Under the pieces are notes generated by a model. That model did not search any database, was not told where the DNA came from, and was given only the letters and a program-made list of their open reading frames with translations. A program made the position numbers and the translations under genes. Shown one piece after another: positions 33,765 to 47,621 of a stretch of 64,000 nucleotides of DNA. Source of the stretch: Oxyruncus cristatus. Its lineage: Eukaryota > Chordata > Aves > Passeriformes > Cotingidae. The DNA is taken from contig VXAY01007011.1 of the NCBI GenBank assembly GCA_013399855.1, positions 887,736 to 951,735 on the forward strand, read 5' to 3'. Within the stretch, counting starts at the first letter, position 1, and every line of letters starts with the position of its first letter.

Positions 33765-34010
33765 ATAGTTCTTCATAGTGTTTGTGGCTAGAAGGGACCA
33801 GTATATTGTCTAGTCTGCCATCCTTCACATACTACAAGTGTTTGTATTTCATCCAGTTCTCTTGATAATGAACCTTTTGACTTAGCTGAGCAAAATGTAG
33901 TTTGTGCTTAGATAAAGTGCATTTGCCAAAAGTATATCCATCATTTATTTAAAGACACTGAAGGATTGAGAAGACACTACTTTTTGTGCTAGTTTTGTTC
34001 TGATGGTTCC
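33765..34010 (-). mobile_element. very old CR1-like LINE relic, minus strand
   Basis: The + strand shows degraded phrases of an old amniote CR1 3' end in reverse complement: GGCTAGAAGGGACCAGTAT, TGTCTAGTCTGCCATCCTTC, ATTTCATCCAGTTCT, then a TTTAAAGACACTGAAGGAT block near 33950. Their order matches the minus-strand view of CR1 copies common in turtles and crocodilians. Strongly diverged, with no ORF. Confidence 0.65.
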
Positions 34011-37000
34011 TTCGCTTTCTTGTTTGAAGGGGGAAAAAAGTATTTCTGCATTACAGCATTGATTTAAAATTGATCCTGACTTTTCAGGTTGGTAACATGT
34101 TTTACAGATCTATCTGTATAATAAAAATGCATATATGCACATAGTATATATGAGGTCCATACTTTCAGTCTTAATTCCATTAAATATATTTTTGTTTTGG
34201 AAATTCTGCAATGCCCTTTGTCATTTACTTATGATGCGTGGATATGGCACAGAAATGACAAGCTGACTGGAATTAACATAAAAGTTTTTATGGTAGTTTT
34301 ATCTAGTATGAACACTTTAATACAATTCTGTAAATTAATAATAACATGATTATTTCTGCTTGTTATTAATTACCTTTGCTCTGAAACCCCTTGCAGCACA
34401 GAGCTTTCATTAAACAGTGTCAGAACAGGATTGCACAAACATCTGCTATTAGACTTTAATAACTTTTGGTATTTATTTTTTAGCATGTGCTGGTTAGATC
34501 TAGAATTCTTCCAGCTTAAGTCTTTTTGCAGTGTTCTACAAATGCTGTATCTCGGTATTATTATTTTGTCTCAGGTGTATATGTCCATAGTACTCACCAA
34601 TTCCCACACTGTATGGGGACTGAAAAAGCATGGCATTGGCCAAAATGCCTAATTGCTTTGCAGATTCCTATGAGAGTGTTCTTTTCAGCCAGGTTTGGGG
34701 TTATTGGAATCTGCCCCACATAGTATTAATAAACCTTCAAATATGGTGTCATTTTCCATTCTCCTTCATTATGTTGCTTTTGTCACACTATTGTATTAAG
34801 GTGCAAAATTGTTTTGCAGGAAAACAGGATGTATGTTTTGGCATACATTACTGTAGTTTTCTGTGTTGTGTGGCTTGCTTTTGGTCCTATTGTATGTCCT
34901 CCCACTACCCCATTACAAAATTTCAGCCTTTCCTAGGTAATCCTCTTATTTTTAGTATGGTGACCTACATTTTTTGGCCAAGTGTATATTTGAGAAGCTT
35001 GGGACTATCAGCCATATCGTTGACTTTATTTTAGAGTTTAATTATAGAGTACAGCTCAGTGTTGTGTTGAGATTTGTTCAGGATTCCTACCTTTCCCAGA
35101 TTTCTTATGGTGATTCACTTAAATTCAGAATTTCTGTAGATAGTCACTGCTTGTGGGAGTTTTTTGTTCAACTTAAGCTTGAATTTGACTGCACAAAGTG
35201 CTCTGAGCTCTCATGTGGAATTGAATTAATAGTAATTTTGTGTTAAGTAAATACAAAATTCTATTTTTATATATAATAAAAATATTATGCAAGACCACCT
35301 AGTTGGGTAAATATGTTGCTGGATGTTTGTTTGGCATCCAAATCTTGAACATTTTTTGCCGTTCTGTGCCTGAATTCTTCCATGTCAAATCTTGAGGTAA
35401 TGCTTTATGGGTTTTAGGGATGTGTTTTCAGGGCAGTGTTTTTTAAAACACTCAGTTGATACAATAGTGAGCCCTATGGAACACCACACCAGGAAACTGA
35501 GGAGTCTGCCTTCATAGAAATACTTGAGTAGTGCTCAGTATAGAAGGTCTCAAGCTGTAGTTCAAATGCTGAGAAGAAAACAAAATATTGAGTTGCTCAG
35601 TAAATGGGTGTTGATTCTTCTTTTTAACTGAATCAGGGAGCAGCCTTGTGGGCAGTAGTAGGATGTAATTCTATAAATAAAAACCTGACCATAATGCATG
35701 CGCACAGGGCAAGGGCAAATCAAGGCTCCCAGGCATCTTGCCCGTTGTTTCTGGCAATGTCTTTGACATTTGCTGACTTTGGAGTGCTGGATTTTGCAGC
35801 TTGGTTTGTCTCTGGACTTAGTGTCTGTTCCTAACTGTATAACTAGGAATAGCCTGTGAAACCTATGATATGAGGGAGATCTGGAACAGAACAGCTTTTA
35901 GAAGTTGATTTTGACAAGGATCATCGTAGGGTTGAAAAGAAAAGGGTCAGGACTTTTTGGGTTAAGAACAAATGACTGATATGCCAGTGTATTTGTAAAC
36001 TGTGTTTAATCTCTGCTCTGGACAATCCATAATTTATCTGCCGCTAAGGAAAAGGAACATGAAATTTCCTTCTCAGAATGAGCAATCTAGTGTGGGAGCT
36101 ATTCATCAAAGTTTGAATGTCAGAAAGGTCATGGGAAGAGATTTGTAAAATTTTCATAATTCCAGAAATAACTCCTTCGGCATCCAAAAAGAAACTTGAA
36201 TGTTTAGGAAAGAGCCTAGTGTATCTGATACCATCCTGGGGCAGGGTGGGTTGGCTCTCTGTGATGGATGTTCTGTTCAGCAGGGCTCTGTGTTTTCACA
36301 TAGCTCTCCCTTCCACTCTGTGGGAAGAAAGGAGGAGGTAACACCCATATATTTTGTGTGAGACAAGCAGAATTGATTCCCTTTGCTGCTCGTTTCTGTC
36401 TTGTTTTGATTTTGCTACTCTGTATGAAAACCAACAGTATACTTTAGAGACCCTATATTAAACTTGCTGTTAATTAAGCTCTTCAGATAAAATTGTCCCA
36501 GCAGGAGATTTTGAGTTGGGAAGATTTAAAATGGAGCTTTCATGCAGAGGCTCCTGCTGTAACATGCTCATTCCCTGGGAAGGCTCTACATAACTAAAAT
36601 GTCAGAGTAGCAAGGTATTTATCATCCTGTTTGTTAATATTTTTTCCATTCAGATCTTTTTTTACCTTTGTTCAGTTTTCTCATATCCCCTAATTGTCCT
36701 TATTTCTAAACACATTCTATGTCAGTATGGTTTTCCTAGTATCTTTTTTTCAAGTTCTAACTCTTAAATTGTTTACATCTTACGATTGCAGATAAGAGAA
36801 GGAAATGGATTTCAGAGATTTTTGTTCCCCTGGATTAAGTATGTCAAGATGCAAAATACTCAGTTGCATACTGTAGATATGTGTGAACTACCCTTAGGAA
36901 ATTCTACTTTCAAAGACATTGGTATGAGGAACCAATATTATTCCCTTTTTGCTGAATTTTTTCTCGGCTCCCACAAGTGTTTAATTAATCTGATCAATAT

Positions 37001-37113
37001 TAAAGCAGGTAATAGCAGAGAATATAAATGTTCTTTCTGAAGGAATAGTAACAGGAGTAACTTCAGTTTCTTTTCGTTAAAAGCAAAGCATGTGGCATTT
37101 TAATATACAAAAA
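34011..37113. other. intron 1 segment without recognised genes
   Basis: AT-rich sequence. The 134-codon open frame at 34630-35034 (+) is Phe/Cys/Leu-rich, lacks an ATG-anchored family match and lies outside any plausible exon; I treat it as chance. Confidence 0.5.
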
Positions 37114-37386
37114 GATCATAAAATTTTTATGGGATGGTTTGGGTTGGAAGAGAGCTTAAAGGTCATCTAGTTCCAGCCCCCTTCCATTAGACCAGGTTTC
37201 TAAAAGCTCCATGCAACCTGGCCAGGAACACTTCCAGGAATGGAGCATCAACACCTTCTCTGGGCAACCTGTTCCAGTGACTCACCACCCTCGCAGTAAA
37301 GAATTTCTTCCTGATACCTGATGTAAATCTACCCCTTGTCCTGTCGCTGCATGCCCTTGTAAAAAGTTCCTCTCCAGATACTTGGG
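37114..37386 (-). mobile_element. CR1 LINE 3' tail, minus strand
   Basis: The + strand reads as the reverse complement of a CR1 3' end: GATCATAAAAT, GGTTTGGGTTGGAAGAGAGC, CATTAGACCAGGTTTCTAAA, CCAACCTGG-like GCAACCTGGCCAGGAACACT, CCTTCTCTGGGCAACCTGTT, AGTAAAGAATTTCTTCCTGA, CTTGTCCTGTCGCTGCATGC, AAAAAGTTCCTCTCCAGATA. A short internal deletion separates the AAATCTACC and CTTGTCC phrases. It is better preserved than the copies at 25559 and 33765, hence younger. Confidence 0.92.
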
Positions 37387-39404
37387 TATGGCATTAATTG
37401 GAGGAAATTTATTTCAATTTGAAGTGTCTATGGACAAGATTCAGTTTACATAGAAAAAGCTGCTTGCAAAAATTCCCTGTATTTTTCCCCTTCCTTTTTC
37501 TTTTCATGTCTACGTTGTTTACAGGTACATGAAGTAATGTGTGCAGTGTCAAATAAAGGAACACTTGCTACATACTTGGTAGGCCAATATAAATTTTTTT
37601 AGGGAAGTATTTGATTGCAACAGGCAACATTGCCATAAATTAAAAAAATCGAAAACAATGGCCTCCAAAAAAAATCCAGAGCAGCATTGTGTACATTTCT
37701 TCCTACAATTTTTTTTGATTAGCATTTTGGGTAAGACCTTGTTGATTGCCAATGTAAAAAGACAGGCAGAGAGCAGAGGCAATTCAGGAACACCTTAAAG
37801 TCTTTCCTTATTGTTACCACTGTTGGAGTAGAATTAGCATGTAAGGTTTTTAAAACATTCTCTCATCCATTATCTAAGGCTGTTGATATAGTTCATGCAA
37901 AGATGTGAAGTTTTCAGAATAAAAAATTTCATTTCAAACATTTGGAGAATAAAGATCACAATGAAGAAAAAAATCTGTTTTTCTATAGGAATTAAAGTGT
38001 GCCTTTGGATTTTTTTTTTGTTTGTTTGGTTTGGGTTTTTTTAATACCTAGTGTTGCATTCATGTTTTAAATTTTGCCTGTTTTGTCAACCATTTCATCT
38101 GTCTGCATCCAGTTTCATCTTCTATTTGATATTCCGTGCCATTTTTCCCTTTCTGTTTTCATAATCTAGAGTGCAACCTGGCAATTTTGTTCTTCCTGTG
38201 TAGTACTGTATCTGATACTTGTAGTAAAAGATGGACACAAATATAGGAAAACCTTATGTTGAAAACTGCTTTATAGAGGTGTTGTGAATTTACAGTCACA
38301 TGTTAATGCTGTGTACGCATACATAGAGGACAGGTTCAATTAGAGTGATGTTTTGAATTGCCTTGACTCTATTGAAAGGGGCTTCACAAAAGATGAAAAC
38401 TGCTGTTCTTTGGCTGACAGGAATTAGCAGAGCCCAGGAAGTGCTGTGTAATGGTTTTCTTGATGATTCATAACACATTTATTTTTAGCCAAGGGAAAAA
38501 AAAAATTGCTTCACAACCTGGTGGAAGAAATCAAAAGGCTTATTCTGGAATGTATCACTTCTATTACAAAGTAAAAAATGGGTTTAAATTCACTAATCAG
38601 AGTTTATTTTTATACATTTGGTCTTTTTAATAATTCGGTTCTAAATTTCACTTTATTCTTTTTTGAAGATGTACTTACTTTTTACATTTTATTTTTAATG
38701 GATTTTTTTAGGCCAAAGGATAATACTACCGTTATGACTTGTAGAGTTGCACTGTCAGTTTTACTTCCTCTTACCTGTATCAATGCCTGTGTGCAACAAA
38801 CTTGCTAGTTTTAAACCACTTGCTGATTTGGAATAATTAGTTCTGATGAGAGAAAACGATTTCAGAAGTTTTTCTATTAACCTTTCTTTATCAGATGGCT
38901 TGTGAGAGAAAAGAATTTTCAGCTTTGCTGTGCTCAGGCCTAATATATCTTCACAGTGTCCATTTGGATTATGATTAGTGCCATGGTATGAAGTTAGGAC
39001 TGTAAAACCCTCTGTCAGAATGGACTCCCACTGATGTTCAAACTTACTACCTAGCTAATGTTAGAAGTTGCAAGGTTTTTTATATTGACTTTTCATGTAT
39101 TATTTTGTTCAGTGCGTTTTTGGTAAAATTCCCTCTTGTAGAGTTTTAGATCAGCTTTATACAGTTGCTTTGAAAAAACAAGCATGACAGTGCCACTGCT
39201 GGTGCCAAATCTTTGCTTTGAGACTTTTTTCTTTCCTGCCTCAGATTTCTCAGATTCTCCTGCACTAGCTAATGCCTGTGTCATCCGTCTTTGTTCTTTA
39301 GAGATAAAACTTTGAATTAGATTTTGAATTGCTCCATAGCTAAATATAGTTACCTTGGAAACATTTTGAAGTTTCTTGGGACAATGAGGGGCGGAATACT
39401 CATA

Positions 39405-39475
39405 TGGATGTATGTGCGTGTACACTTGTGTGTATAAGGATGTATGCGTATGTGCGTGTACGTAACTGTGTATGG
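39405..39475 (+). repeat. imperfect TG/TATG-rich simple repeat
   Basis: Interrupted TGTATG and GTGCGTGTAC-like units, for example GGATGTATG occurring twice. Low-complexity dinucleotide-derived tract. Confidence 0.7.
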
Positions 39476-41480
39476 TATTAGATTCCAAAAAATACAAATT
39501 TTGGGTTAGACATGAGAAGACAAAGAAGTTTAGCAAACTCCTTGGAGTTTGTGACATTTAGACAGGCAGCTATTTCAGAAGAATTTAGAGATTGTTTTAA
39601 TTCTATGACTCTGCATGAGGGGATGGGTTTTAGTGCAAAACATCTTGCATTCCCTGTTTTGCCAAGGCAGCTGGCCTATTATGATGAGCAGTCAAGATGC
39701 TTGTTATTCTACACAATTCATGTATCTAATCTCAGAAGTCCTGTAATCTTGGCCATCACCTTTGAAAGCTCTAAGAGAAGACCAGTCTTACTGTTTCTGT
39801 AGCTAAAAAGTTCTTCCAGTTTGGACGATTTTAACATAATGCGTTGTGCTGTATTTGGTGTACGGTGTTACTGTATCAGGTGTGGGATTGCCAGCCTGTC
39901 TGATTGTTCTGGTAGTAGCATGATGTAATGTTGTGCTGAGAGTGAAATTAGTGTTATTTATAATGAACATTTCTCCCAAGCTCTTAGTAGTTGTATTTAG
40001 TAATACCACAAGTAAAAATAACATTTTTGAAGTGGTTTTGAGGTAGGAAAATGAAATATTGAGGAGAAATGATTACTTTATGGTTTACTGCTTTAAAATA
40101 ATGGCTGCTATTATAGCTGGAATTTTTCAAATTGGAGTGAGACAGCACCAAGCAAATGTAGTACTAGAAAAAAGATCTTAAATGCTGTTTGTGTTTTGTG
40201 TTGGCTGTCTACATATCAAAATAAATGGCTGTAAAAACCCTTGTAAAGCCTTGGCAATGATTGAATATGAAAATAGATTTCAAAAAGAATAGTAAACTAC
40301 CTAGGTTTGGGGGAGGTATCTTTGTTTCAGCAGAGACAATATGATGTTTGGTTACTGTTACCAGGAGAGAAAGATGATCTTTCTAATGATCTTTAATCCA
40401 CTCCTGCAGCTGTGGGTATGATACTTTTCTCTGCCATGCTCCAGTTCCAATGCTTCATGGACTAGGCTCTGGTTTCGTCCGGTTTGCTAATGCAGTGGAA
40501 AGTGCCCTTCTGCAGCCCTTTTGCTGGGTGAGGGAGCTGCAGCCTCCCTCCTTGGGAGGCTGGCACAGGGTGCGCAGTGGGACTGCACAGCCGCGGAGTG
40601 TGTGGGCAGAGCAGGACTAATTGACTCCTTCTGTCACATGGAGTCCTACCTTTGTCTGTACTCTCTTTGCTTTTTCATACTACGCAGCAGTCGTTTTCCA
40701 AATACACCCTGCATTCAAGTTGTAATTTTGCACATTTCAAAACCTTATTGCTAGTCTCTCCCACCAAAGCTGCTCTACAAGAGATCAGATCTCCTTGATC
40801 TCTGCCCCATGGGCTTGTTTTTAGCACTTGCAGTTTTTAGACCTCACCTTTTAAACATATCTCTTCCCACTTGTACATTTTAGTGACTTAAAATTCTTTC
40901 TACCAAGTTGGACTTCTTAGCCTTCATATTTTGCATAATACCTTATCAATATGCTTATTGTAACTTATAAATCCTCTGAATGAGTTTCTTGCAAGCTGCA
41001 CAAATCCTTTCTTGTGAAGCTTTCAGTACAAAATTTAACATAATTTTCTGCTTCAACTCTTGGTTGATTTTTTTTTTTTTTTTTTAATCACATGCCTCTG
41101 TTAATCTGGGGATTAGTATAGGTTTCCTATAAATTAAACAATTTAGATGAGGATAATTCTTTTTGGCCAAAAGTATTTAAATGTGCAGCTTTAATATCAT
41201 TACTAAAAGTTTCTTACAGGCAAAATTTTGCTATGTTTTTACAAGTTAATCATTATTAAGAAGATTATTATTTAATATAATGGAGCATTTTCCAGGTTTT
41301 CAGGAGTTCATCAAGAGCATATTTTTATCTCTTAGCAAAAAAGTATAAACTTAAATAACTATAATCAAGTCTAGACTTTTCATAACTCACTTTAATAAGC
41401 TAGATGTCAGAGATACTGACTTTTATAGTTGTTCCTTTTGGGGAACGTACAGGATCCATCACTTCCTGTAGTCTATAGCT

Positions 41481-41547
41481 TGGTTTATAATTGTGTGTAT
41501 CCTGGTTTATATTGTGCATGATTTAGTTTATATTATGCATATGTATT
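41481..41547 (+). repeat. three-copy 21-24 bp imperfect tandem repeat
   Basis: Units begin at 41481 (TGGTTTATAATTGTGTGTAT), 41503 (TGGTTTATATTGTGCATGAT) and 41524 (TAGTTTATATTATGCATATG). The shared core is T(G/A)GTTTATA followed by a TTGTG- or TTATG-like block. Local duplication with drift. Confidence 0.65.
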
Positions 41548-42602
41548 ATGAATCAGTTAGCTGAGAAAATATTTTTATCTTTCTGTCCATTTTTTTTTCT
41601 GTATAAAATTAGATTAAAACAGCTGTTTCCAGTGAATCTAATTTATATGTATGTTTAAATCAAAGTTGATTCATAAGAGTCCTTTTTAATAAATTAGGGT
41701 CCTTTAGTAGTAATCTAGGATCAGTAATATGCTTTTAGAGAGTGTACTAATCTGAGACAAAATCATTGAAGCGGACCGTCAAATAGAGGGTCAGCACTTC
41801 ATGCTGGCGTTTTGACTTGCGCATGGAAAATTTAAATTGCCAAAGCAACTACGGTAAGAATGTGATTGTGTTGGCAAAAGCAATGGCTTATGCTCTTCAG
41901 ACATTTCTCGCTCTATTCTCCTCTAACATGTAAACTTTGTCTTTTAATTTTAGTGAGTCATACTGCTATTGTGAGCTCCTGCTATGATTTAGGTGAGGTA
42001 GAGAATTTTGGCGATCGTGAGTAGGATAAGGGTTTGGGACACTGTGCAGGTCTTTTTACAAAGGATCTGGGACCTTGAACTAGGCAATGTAAGCTGTAAA
42101 TCTGGATAGGACAAGAAGCAGGAATTTCTTTGATAGTTTTTATGATGAAGGAATCCAACTAAATGTGTTTGTCACTCCATTGTAATTGATTTTACACATT
42201 TTTGTAAATATCATTATTTCACCTCAGTTGACGAGTAAATGTAGAAAGAATAATGCCAGGAGATAAGACTTTCATTTTTAGTTTGTCTTTGTTTATTTTG
42301 TACTTCTTCAGTTCTTTCTTTCAAAATGCATTCTAAAGCCCTTTTTTTGTGGTCCTTAAGACGAATTCAGAGTTCTATATTTTTCAGAATTGGTTTCATA
42401 AATGCAGTTATTTATTGACTGCTAGTCATATGGTAACATATAGCTAATTTCATAGTTTTATTACAAAAAGCTTCCTACTTAATTTCCAGTTTAATATGCT
42501 GTTTTTTTCATTTTTCTGGATTATCATTCTCACAGTAGAGCATGACATACTCTCTGGGTTTCTCTCACATAAGGTGGGGACTTTTGCACTCCTTTTCAGT
42601 GT

Positions 42603-42850
42603 GGGTTTTTGGTTTTGTTTTTTTTTTTTTTTTTTAGCTTTTTCTCCATGTTTTTATTTGTGCTGATCTGTTGTTTCTTGGAAGCAGAGGCAAAGCATCT
42701 GTTTGATGCTATCTTTGATTTTTGTACGGCATGAACGCACATTTTTCTGGTTTGGATGAGGTTTGGGTTTTAGTTGTGTGAGTTTGGTGGGGGGTTTTGG
42801 TTGTTTTTGTTTGTTTGGGTTTGTTTTCTTCTGTTTGTTTTTCAAATAAA
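42603..42850 (+). repeat. T-run and G/T-rich low-complexity region
   Basis: A T-run of about 20 lies near 42618-42638. Further on is a G/T-rich block at 42740-42845 with GGTTTGGGTTTTAG, GGTGGGGGGTTTTGG and TTTGTTTGGGTTTG. The + strand is almost free of A and C in the second block. Confidence 0.8.
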
Positions 42851-45490
42851 TTGTACTTTTTTGTTCTAATTCAAATATTTATTTGAGCAGTTGTCTTCTT
42901 AAGCAAGCAATTTTTGACTTCCAGGATGTAATTGTCTTCCCTCAGCATTTCTGTTGAGCTTCTATTCAATCCTGTCAATTTTCCTGAGGTTTTTCTTTGT
43001 GTATAGCTAGTTCTGAGCACCTGCTTCTCTCTCTGCCACCACCCCAGCTAGATCATGTTTGTGCTTTTTGAGTTCAGAAATGACAAAGCCTCCTTCAGAT
43101 CCAGGTTTTTGTGTTCTCCAGTTCTACTCTTTTGTTCTTCTGAGTTGTTGGGGGGAAGGGGATGGAAAGTACCTAATTACTGTCTGGTTTATCCTTTTAT
43201 CGAACTTCAGTATTAAAAAAGTTGATTCACTTTAATATCAGTTTATTTCCTATGACTTGCTCCTTTGTAAAGTCCTTCCTTTTATCCTAAACCAGATTTT
43301 AATTAACATTGCTTCCCTGTTAGGTCAGTGCTTTTTCACTGAAGAAATCTTAGTCTTTCATGGTTGCTGCTGTTTGGTGTTTTTTGTCTCCTTTTGAAGA
43401 GAGTCTTTCCAAGATGATATTTTTGTTCTGTTATCCCTGTTCATCTCCCAGACCACTTATTGCAAATAGTTCAAGAAGATTATAGTTACAGTGCTACTAT
43501 CATTTTCCTAACTCTGACCAAAACTAATTCCGCTTTATCCAATGAATCTGTATTTTTAGTTGGGAAGACATTACTAATGCACTTCGGTATCTAACTGGCT
43601 TTACCTTTGGTTTACTTTTCTGAATACCATCAACCATTCAGCTTTGATATGTGGATATTCCACTATATTTTTCTGTAGTATTTTTAATGTGCTGAATTTA
43701 ATGTCTGGAACCATGATTTCTAATTTTTCACAATGTGTCTTCCAAGCTTCATATATTCAAGTGCAAGTGTCACTGTTGTTGCTCTCTAACCTCTCCTGAA
43801 AGAGTCAGTTCAGGTGCAGTTCTTTCATGAACGCTACTGTAGTGACTACAGGTCCTATCCATACTGGATCCTCTGCTGTCCTTGTAGCTGGCGAATCTTC
43901 AATCTTTGGCTGTGTCTGTGTATAGAAACCAAAACTCCATTAATACCCTCTTGGACTCCAAAATCTTTTAGAGTACTGAGTTCATATGAAAACAGGTTTA
44001 AGTTTAAGCTTGTACACACCAGGGAGTTTCCATATTTCCTTCCAAATGCCCCTGTTGGACATTTTTGCTTTGGTTTGTAAAATTACACATAAATTAGTCT
44101 AAAGTGGTTTGGTTGATTTACCTATAAATAAGTGGCCTCAACTTGCTTAAAATCCTGCCTTTGACTAAAACAATACAATTCTGAGTGCGAATGAGACATG
44201 ATTAAAATCCAAAGTATAGTTGACAGTGTCTTTCCATTTTGCTTTGTTAGACCAGGTAAAAAATGACAGAGCAATTGTTGCTGAAGTTGAAATAATACAC
44301 AAAGCTAGTCTGAGTGTCACCTGTATAACATATAAAAATCTTATGATATGAGGATTTTTATTAAGCCTATTTTCATACACTTTGTCAGGATAGCACTCGC
44401 TGGTCATTTTCATTATTGACCCAATTTACTCAGTATCATGTCACAACAAAGCAGTAGTGATGGTGTGCAGATAGTTGCTAGCAATACTTCAAATTAAAAA
44501 AGAATCTTGATAACTAAGGATTGTTTGTCTCTTGAATGCTTGCATTTCTTTAGGGATCTTATTTTTCTTTTCTGAAGCTCGAGGCCATACAAGGACATAT
44601 ATTTTTGTATGGCATTCATCATTCACTGTACTGCTGGGGATTTGGTGGGTTTCTTTTTTTCCCATTTCAGACTTTGCCATTGATTGCACAGTCACAGAGT
44701 GAGCTGCAGGGCAGAAAGGGAAATGTACTTTTCTGTCACTCAGAATTTGCTTTTGTTGGAGAAGGAAGCAGCGCTGAAAGGAACAAAAGTGAAGCATTCA
44801 GTCAGTGCTGCATGGAAAATGCCTTCCTCCCCAAAATAATTCTTCTCTCTTTTATTATAGGTTTATAACACTGGAATACAGTTCTTTCCTGGCAGATTGA
44901 GATAATTGAAACTACCGAGTTACAATATCCTTCTGTATAAAGAGCCTCTCAGGTGTAATCTCTGTCCTTGTTTCTCTGTTAAGCAGAGGGAAGGGTCCTC
45001 TAGCTGGAGTCTGCAGTGTTGGAGCCCTGAACTGTTGTCAGCTGCTGAGATAGTCTCGTTACCTAACTATGAAGAAAAAGAGTTGTTTGCATTTTTATTT
45101 ACAAGAACTGATTGTCAGGATGCTTCCCTGGACAGCTGTGTTCTGAAAGTTTAATTTCACCAGGAACACAAGGCGCTGTTTTTATGGCTGCTATCCATGT
45201 GTCACAGCTGATGTGCATGGTGGCTAGAAGGACAAGCAATGCTCAGGACTCTTCAATACTGACAGTGGGACTTGATCTACTTGCAGGAAAGGGACATGAA
45301 TTAAGGAAAGCTATTAGTTTTGAAAGAAGGCGTTTTGGTGCCTCCCAGCTCAGATGGTCAGTAAGCTTCCCTGCTTACTCCATTTGTAGTCCTGCTCCAG
45401 TGTTAATCCTTTTCCAATTTAGAGGTGTTTGTGTCATCTTAAAGATGACACTGAGCATTTGGCATTTGGATTAGGCTCATGTGTTTGCTG

Positions 45491-45509
45491 GAGTTGATTT
45501 AATCAACTC
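45491..45509. repeat. 19-base palindrome (9-bp arms, 1-base centre)
   Basis: GAGTTGATT, central T, AATCAACTC. A perfect dyad in intronic DNA; possibly a homeodomain-type site, or chance. Confidence 0.7.
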
Positions 45510-47621
45510 ATACAGGCATTGGGAACAAATACAGATTTGTCCAGTTTCTTAAGTAAAGATTTCTAATAGTAAATGCCAGAGAGACCGACTTGGAGATGTG
45601 CTTTTCTTGCAAATAGAAGGTGCAAAATGCCTGATGTTTGTATTCAGAATTTCAAGAAAGAAAGCAAAAAATAAAGGAAGTTTGACAATATAGGAATTTG
45701 TTTTTACCCATGGAATCTAGGATTACTTTATAATTTACTTAAGCCTAAAAATGCTACAGTTTTTGAAGTATTAGGAGTAATGATATTCTGTAATATGGAG
45801 AATATCTTTTAACTCTAACAATTTAACTGTTGTTCTGTCCCAGTAAAATTTCAGTTCTACTAAGTAAACTCATCTTACAGAAAATATTTTTGTTTGACAC
45901 AAGAAGAAATTGCAGACTAAATGAATTTTATGTTAAGTAGGAACAACTTTCATACAACACCAACACTTTTTTCATTATCTGGGAATCAGAGGACTGCTAC
46001 ATAATAAAATCAACAACAGAAGAAAGGAGGACAGTGAAACTTTCCTTGTTGTTACAATGGTAATGGTAGAATTTGCTTTGTACACATCTCTGCAGATGAC
46101 CCGATCTATTTTAACATTAATAATTATGTTTTGAAGAGGTTGAGTGAAATTGGGATTTCTGTTTGAAAAAGTTTTGTTTGCAAAATTCTGTAGAGTTCAA
46201 GAGTAAAAATGCTCAAAGGACTAGGATTTTTATGTGCTTTGGATTGTTTCTTTAATCAGTCATCTCAATTATAATGGGCTGCACGTATTGCTTAATAACG
46301 CCTATTCATATTATCTATGTGTGTCTGTTGCTTTCCTTTAAAGTTCAGTGTTACTGCATGGTACTTTTGTGCTGGAGTCAGTCCTCTGGTGTGCCTCAAA
46401 TTAAATGGAGGTATCTGACTTTTCCCTAAAAATATTTCAAAGTTTTTCTCTGTTGTAGCTGTGTTTATAGTTAAACTGAAGATGATTTCAGATCTTGGAA
46501 AGCTGGTGATCAGCTATTTATTAACAATCTGTAATAAGAGGCAGACAAATCTAAACAATTAAACCCAGCAAGTTTAAAAACAACCAACCAACCATCTCAC
46601 TTCTCACTCTAGAATGTTTTCCGCACTTCATTTTCTCCTCGGGAGGGCATCAGTCTGGTCTGTTTCCTCACTCCCTGGAACATTTGTGTCAGCACAGTGG
46701 AAATGACTAGGCTGGCTGAGAGGAAGAAGAGCTTTATTTGGCACCATCCACAGAAGTTACTGTCAGCATGGTGGTGATGGAGGAAATTACTTTGGTGTGT
46801 ATGGACTACTGTTACTCTGGATAGTAGCAAATAGGTAATATCTGATTGCTTCAAGGCTCAGATACTGAAATTCAGAAAGTCTGGGACTTTTTTAGAATCA
46901 GCTTTCCTGGAACATGTGTTTCTCAATATCATTCACTTTACAGAAAGGAGAATCCAGGTATCTCAATAATTCACAAGAAACTTTTTTACCCCAGGACTTT
47001 GAAGTACTTTCCTCAGAGCTACTGTCTGCAAAAGTTGACAGACAAGTGCTGACTATATTTGGAAAGAAATTATTGATAACATATCTGTCAACATCAGGTG
47101 CCTATTAAATATTTTTGAAAACCAGTTAAGTTCCTTTCTGAAGCTGAATGGTATTATTCTATAAAACAAGATTAAAATGTATAAAGGACAAACACTTTGT
47201 CTGTTTAGGAGGAGCTGAAACACTTCTGGTTCGATATATTTCTTAACTTTTTGTAACCACAGTATTTTTTTGATGAAACAACTAATAATCAACATAGTAA
47301 CATATGGAGTTACTATTTTAGTCCTCTTCATTTTTTTCCCACCTATTGTATTGTTTAAGCCAAGCAGTGTATCCTGTTAGTAATTATTTGTATTTCAGTA
47401 TTACCTGGAGGTTCCAACTGATTGGCTTGCTGCTTAAACAGTGTTTTTATACAGTAGAGTCCAATACCATCATCAGTGTTCATTGGCAGCAAAAAATCCC
47501 CCAATAAAAATAAATAGCTGGGGGGAAATTTTATAGTAGTACGGAATTTGGCACATAATTCTGTGTTAAATGTGTCCTGTGTAGGTATACACTCCAAAAA
47601 AGCAGAGGAAAAATAGAGAGG

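Larger units (their letters stand above)
37387..47621. other. intron 1 segment without recognised genes
   Basis: AT-rich with long T-runs near 41069 and 42619, a G/T-rich tract (42603-42850), a TG-rich stretch (about 39405-39475), a triple 21-24 bp repeat at 41481-41547 and a small palindrome at 45491-45509. The 154-codon minus-strand frame at 39093-39557 includes TG/CA-repeat translation and no known domain, so it is not called. Confidence 0.5.

Noticed and set aside
34630..35034. 134-codon + strand ORF rich in Phe, Cys and Leu
   Set aside because: T-rich sense-strand sequence yields hydrophobic chance ORFs, and there is no family resemblance or splice-site pair.
39093..39557. 154-codon minus-strand ORF
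   Set aside because: It includes a His/Thr/Tyr-rich translation of a TG/CA-rich simple repeat, no domain is visible, and it lies deep in an intron on the opposite strand.
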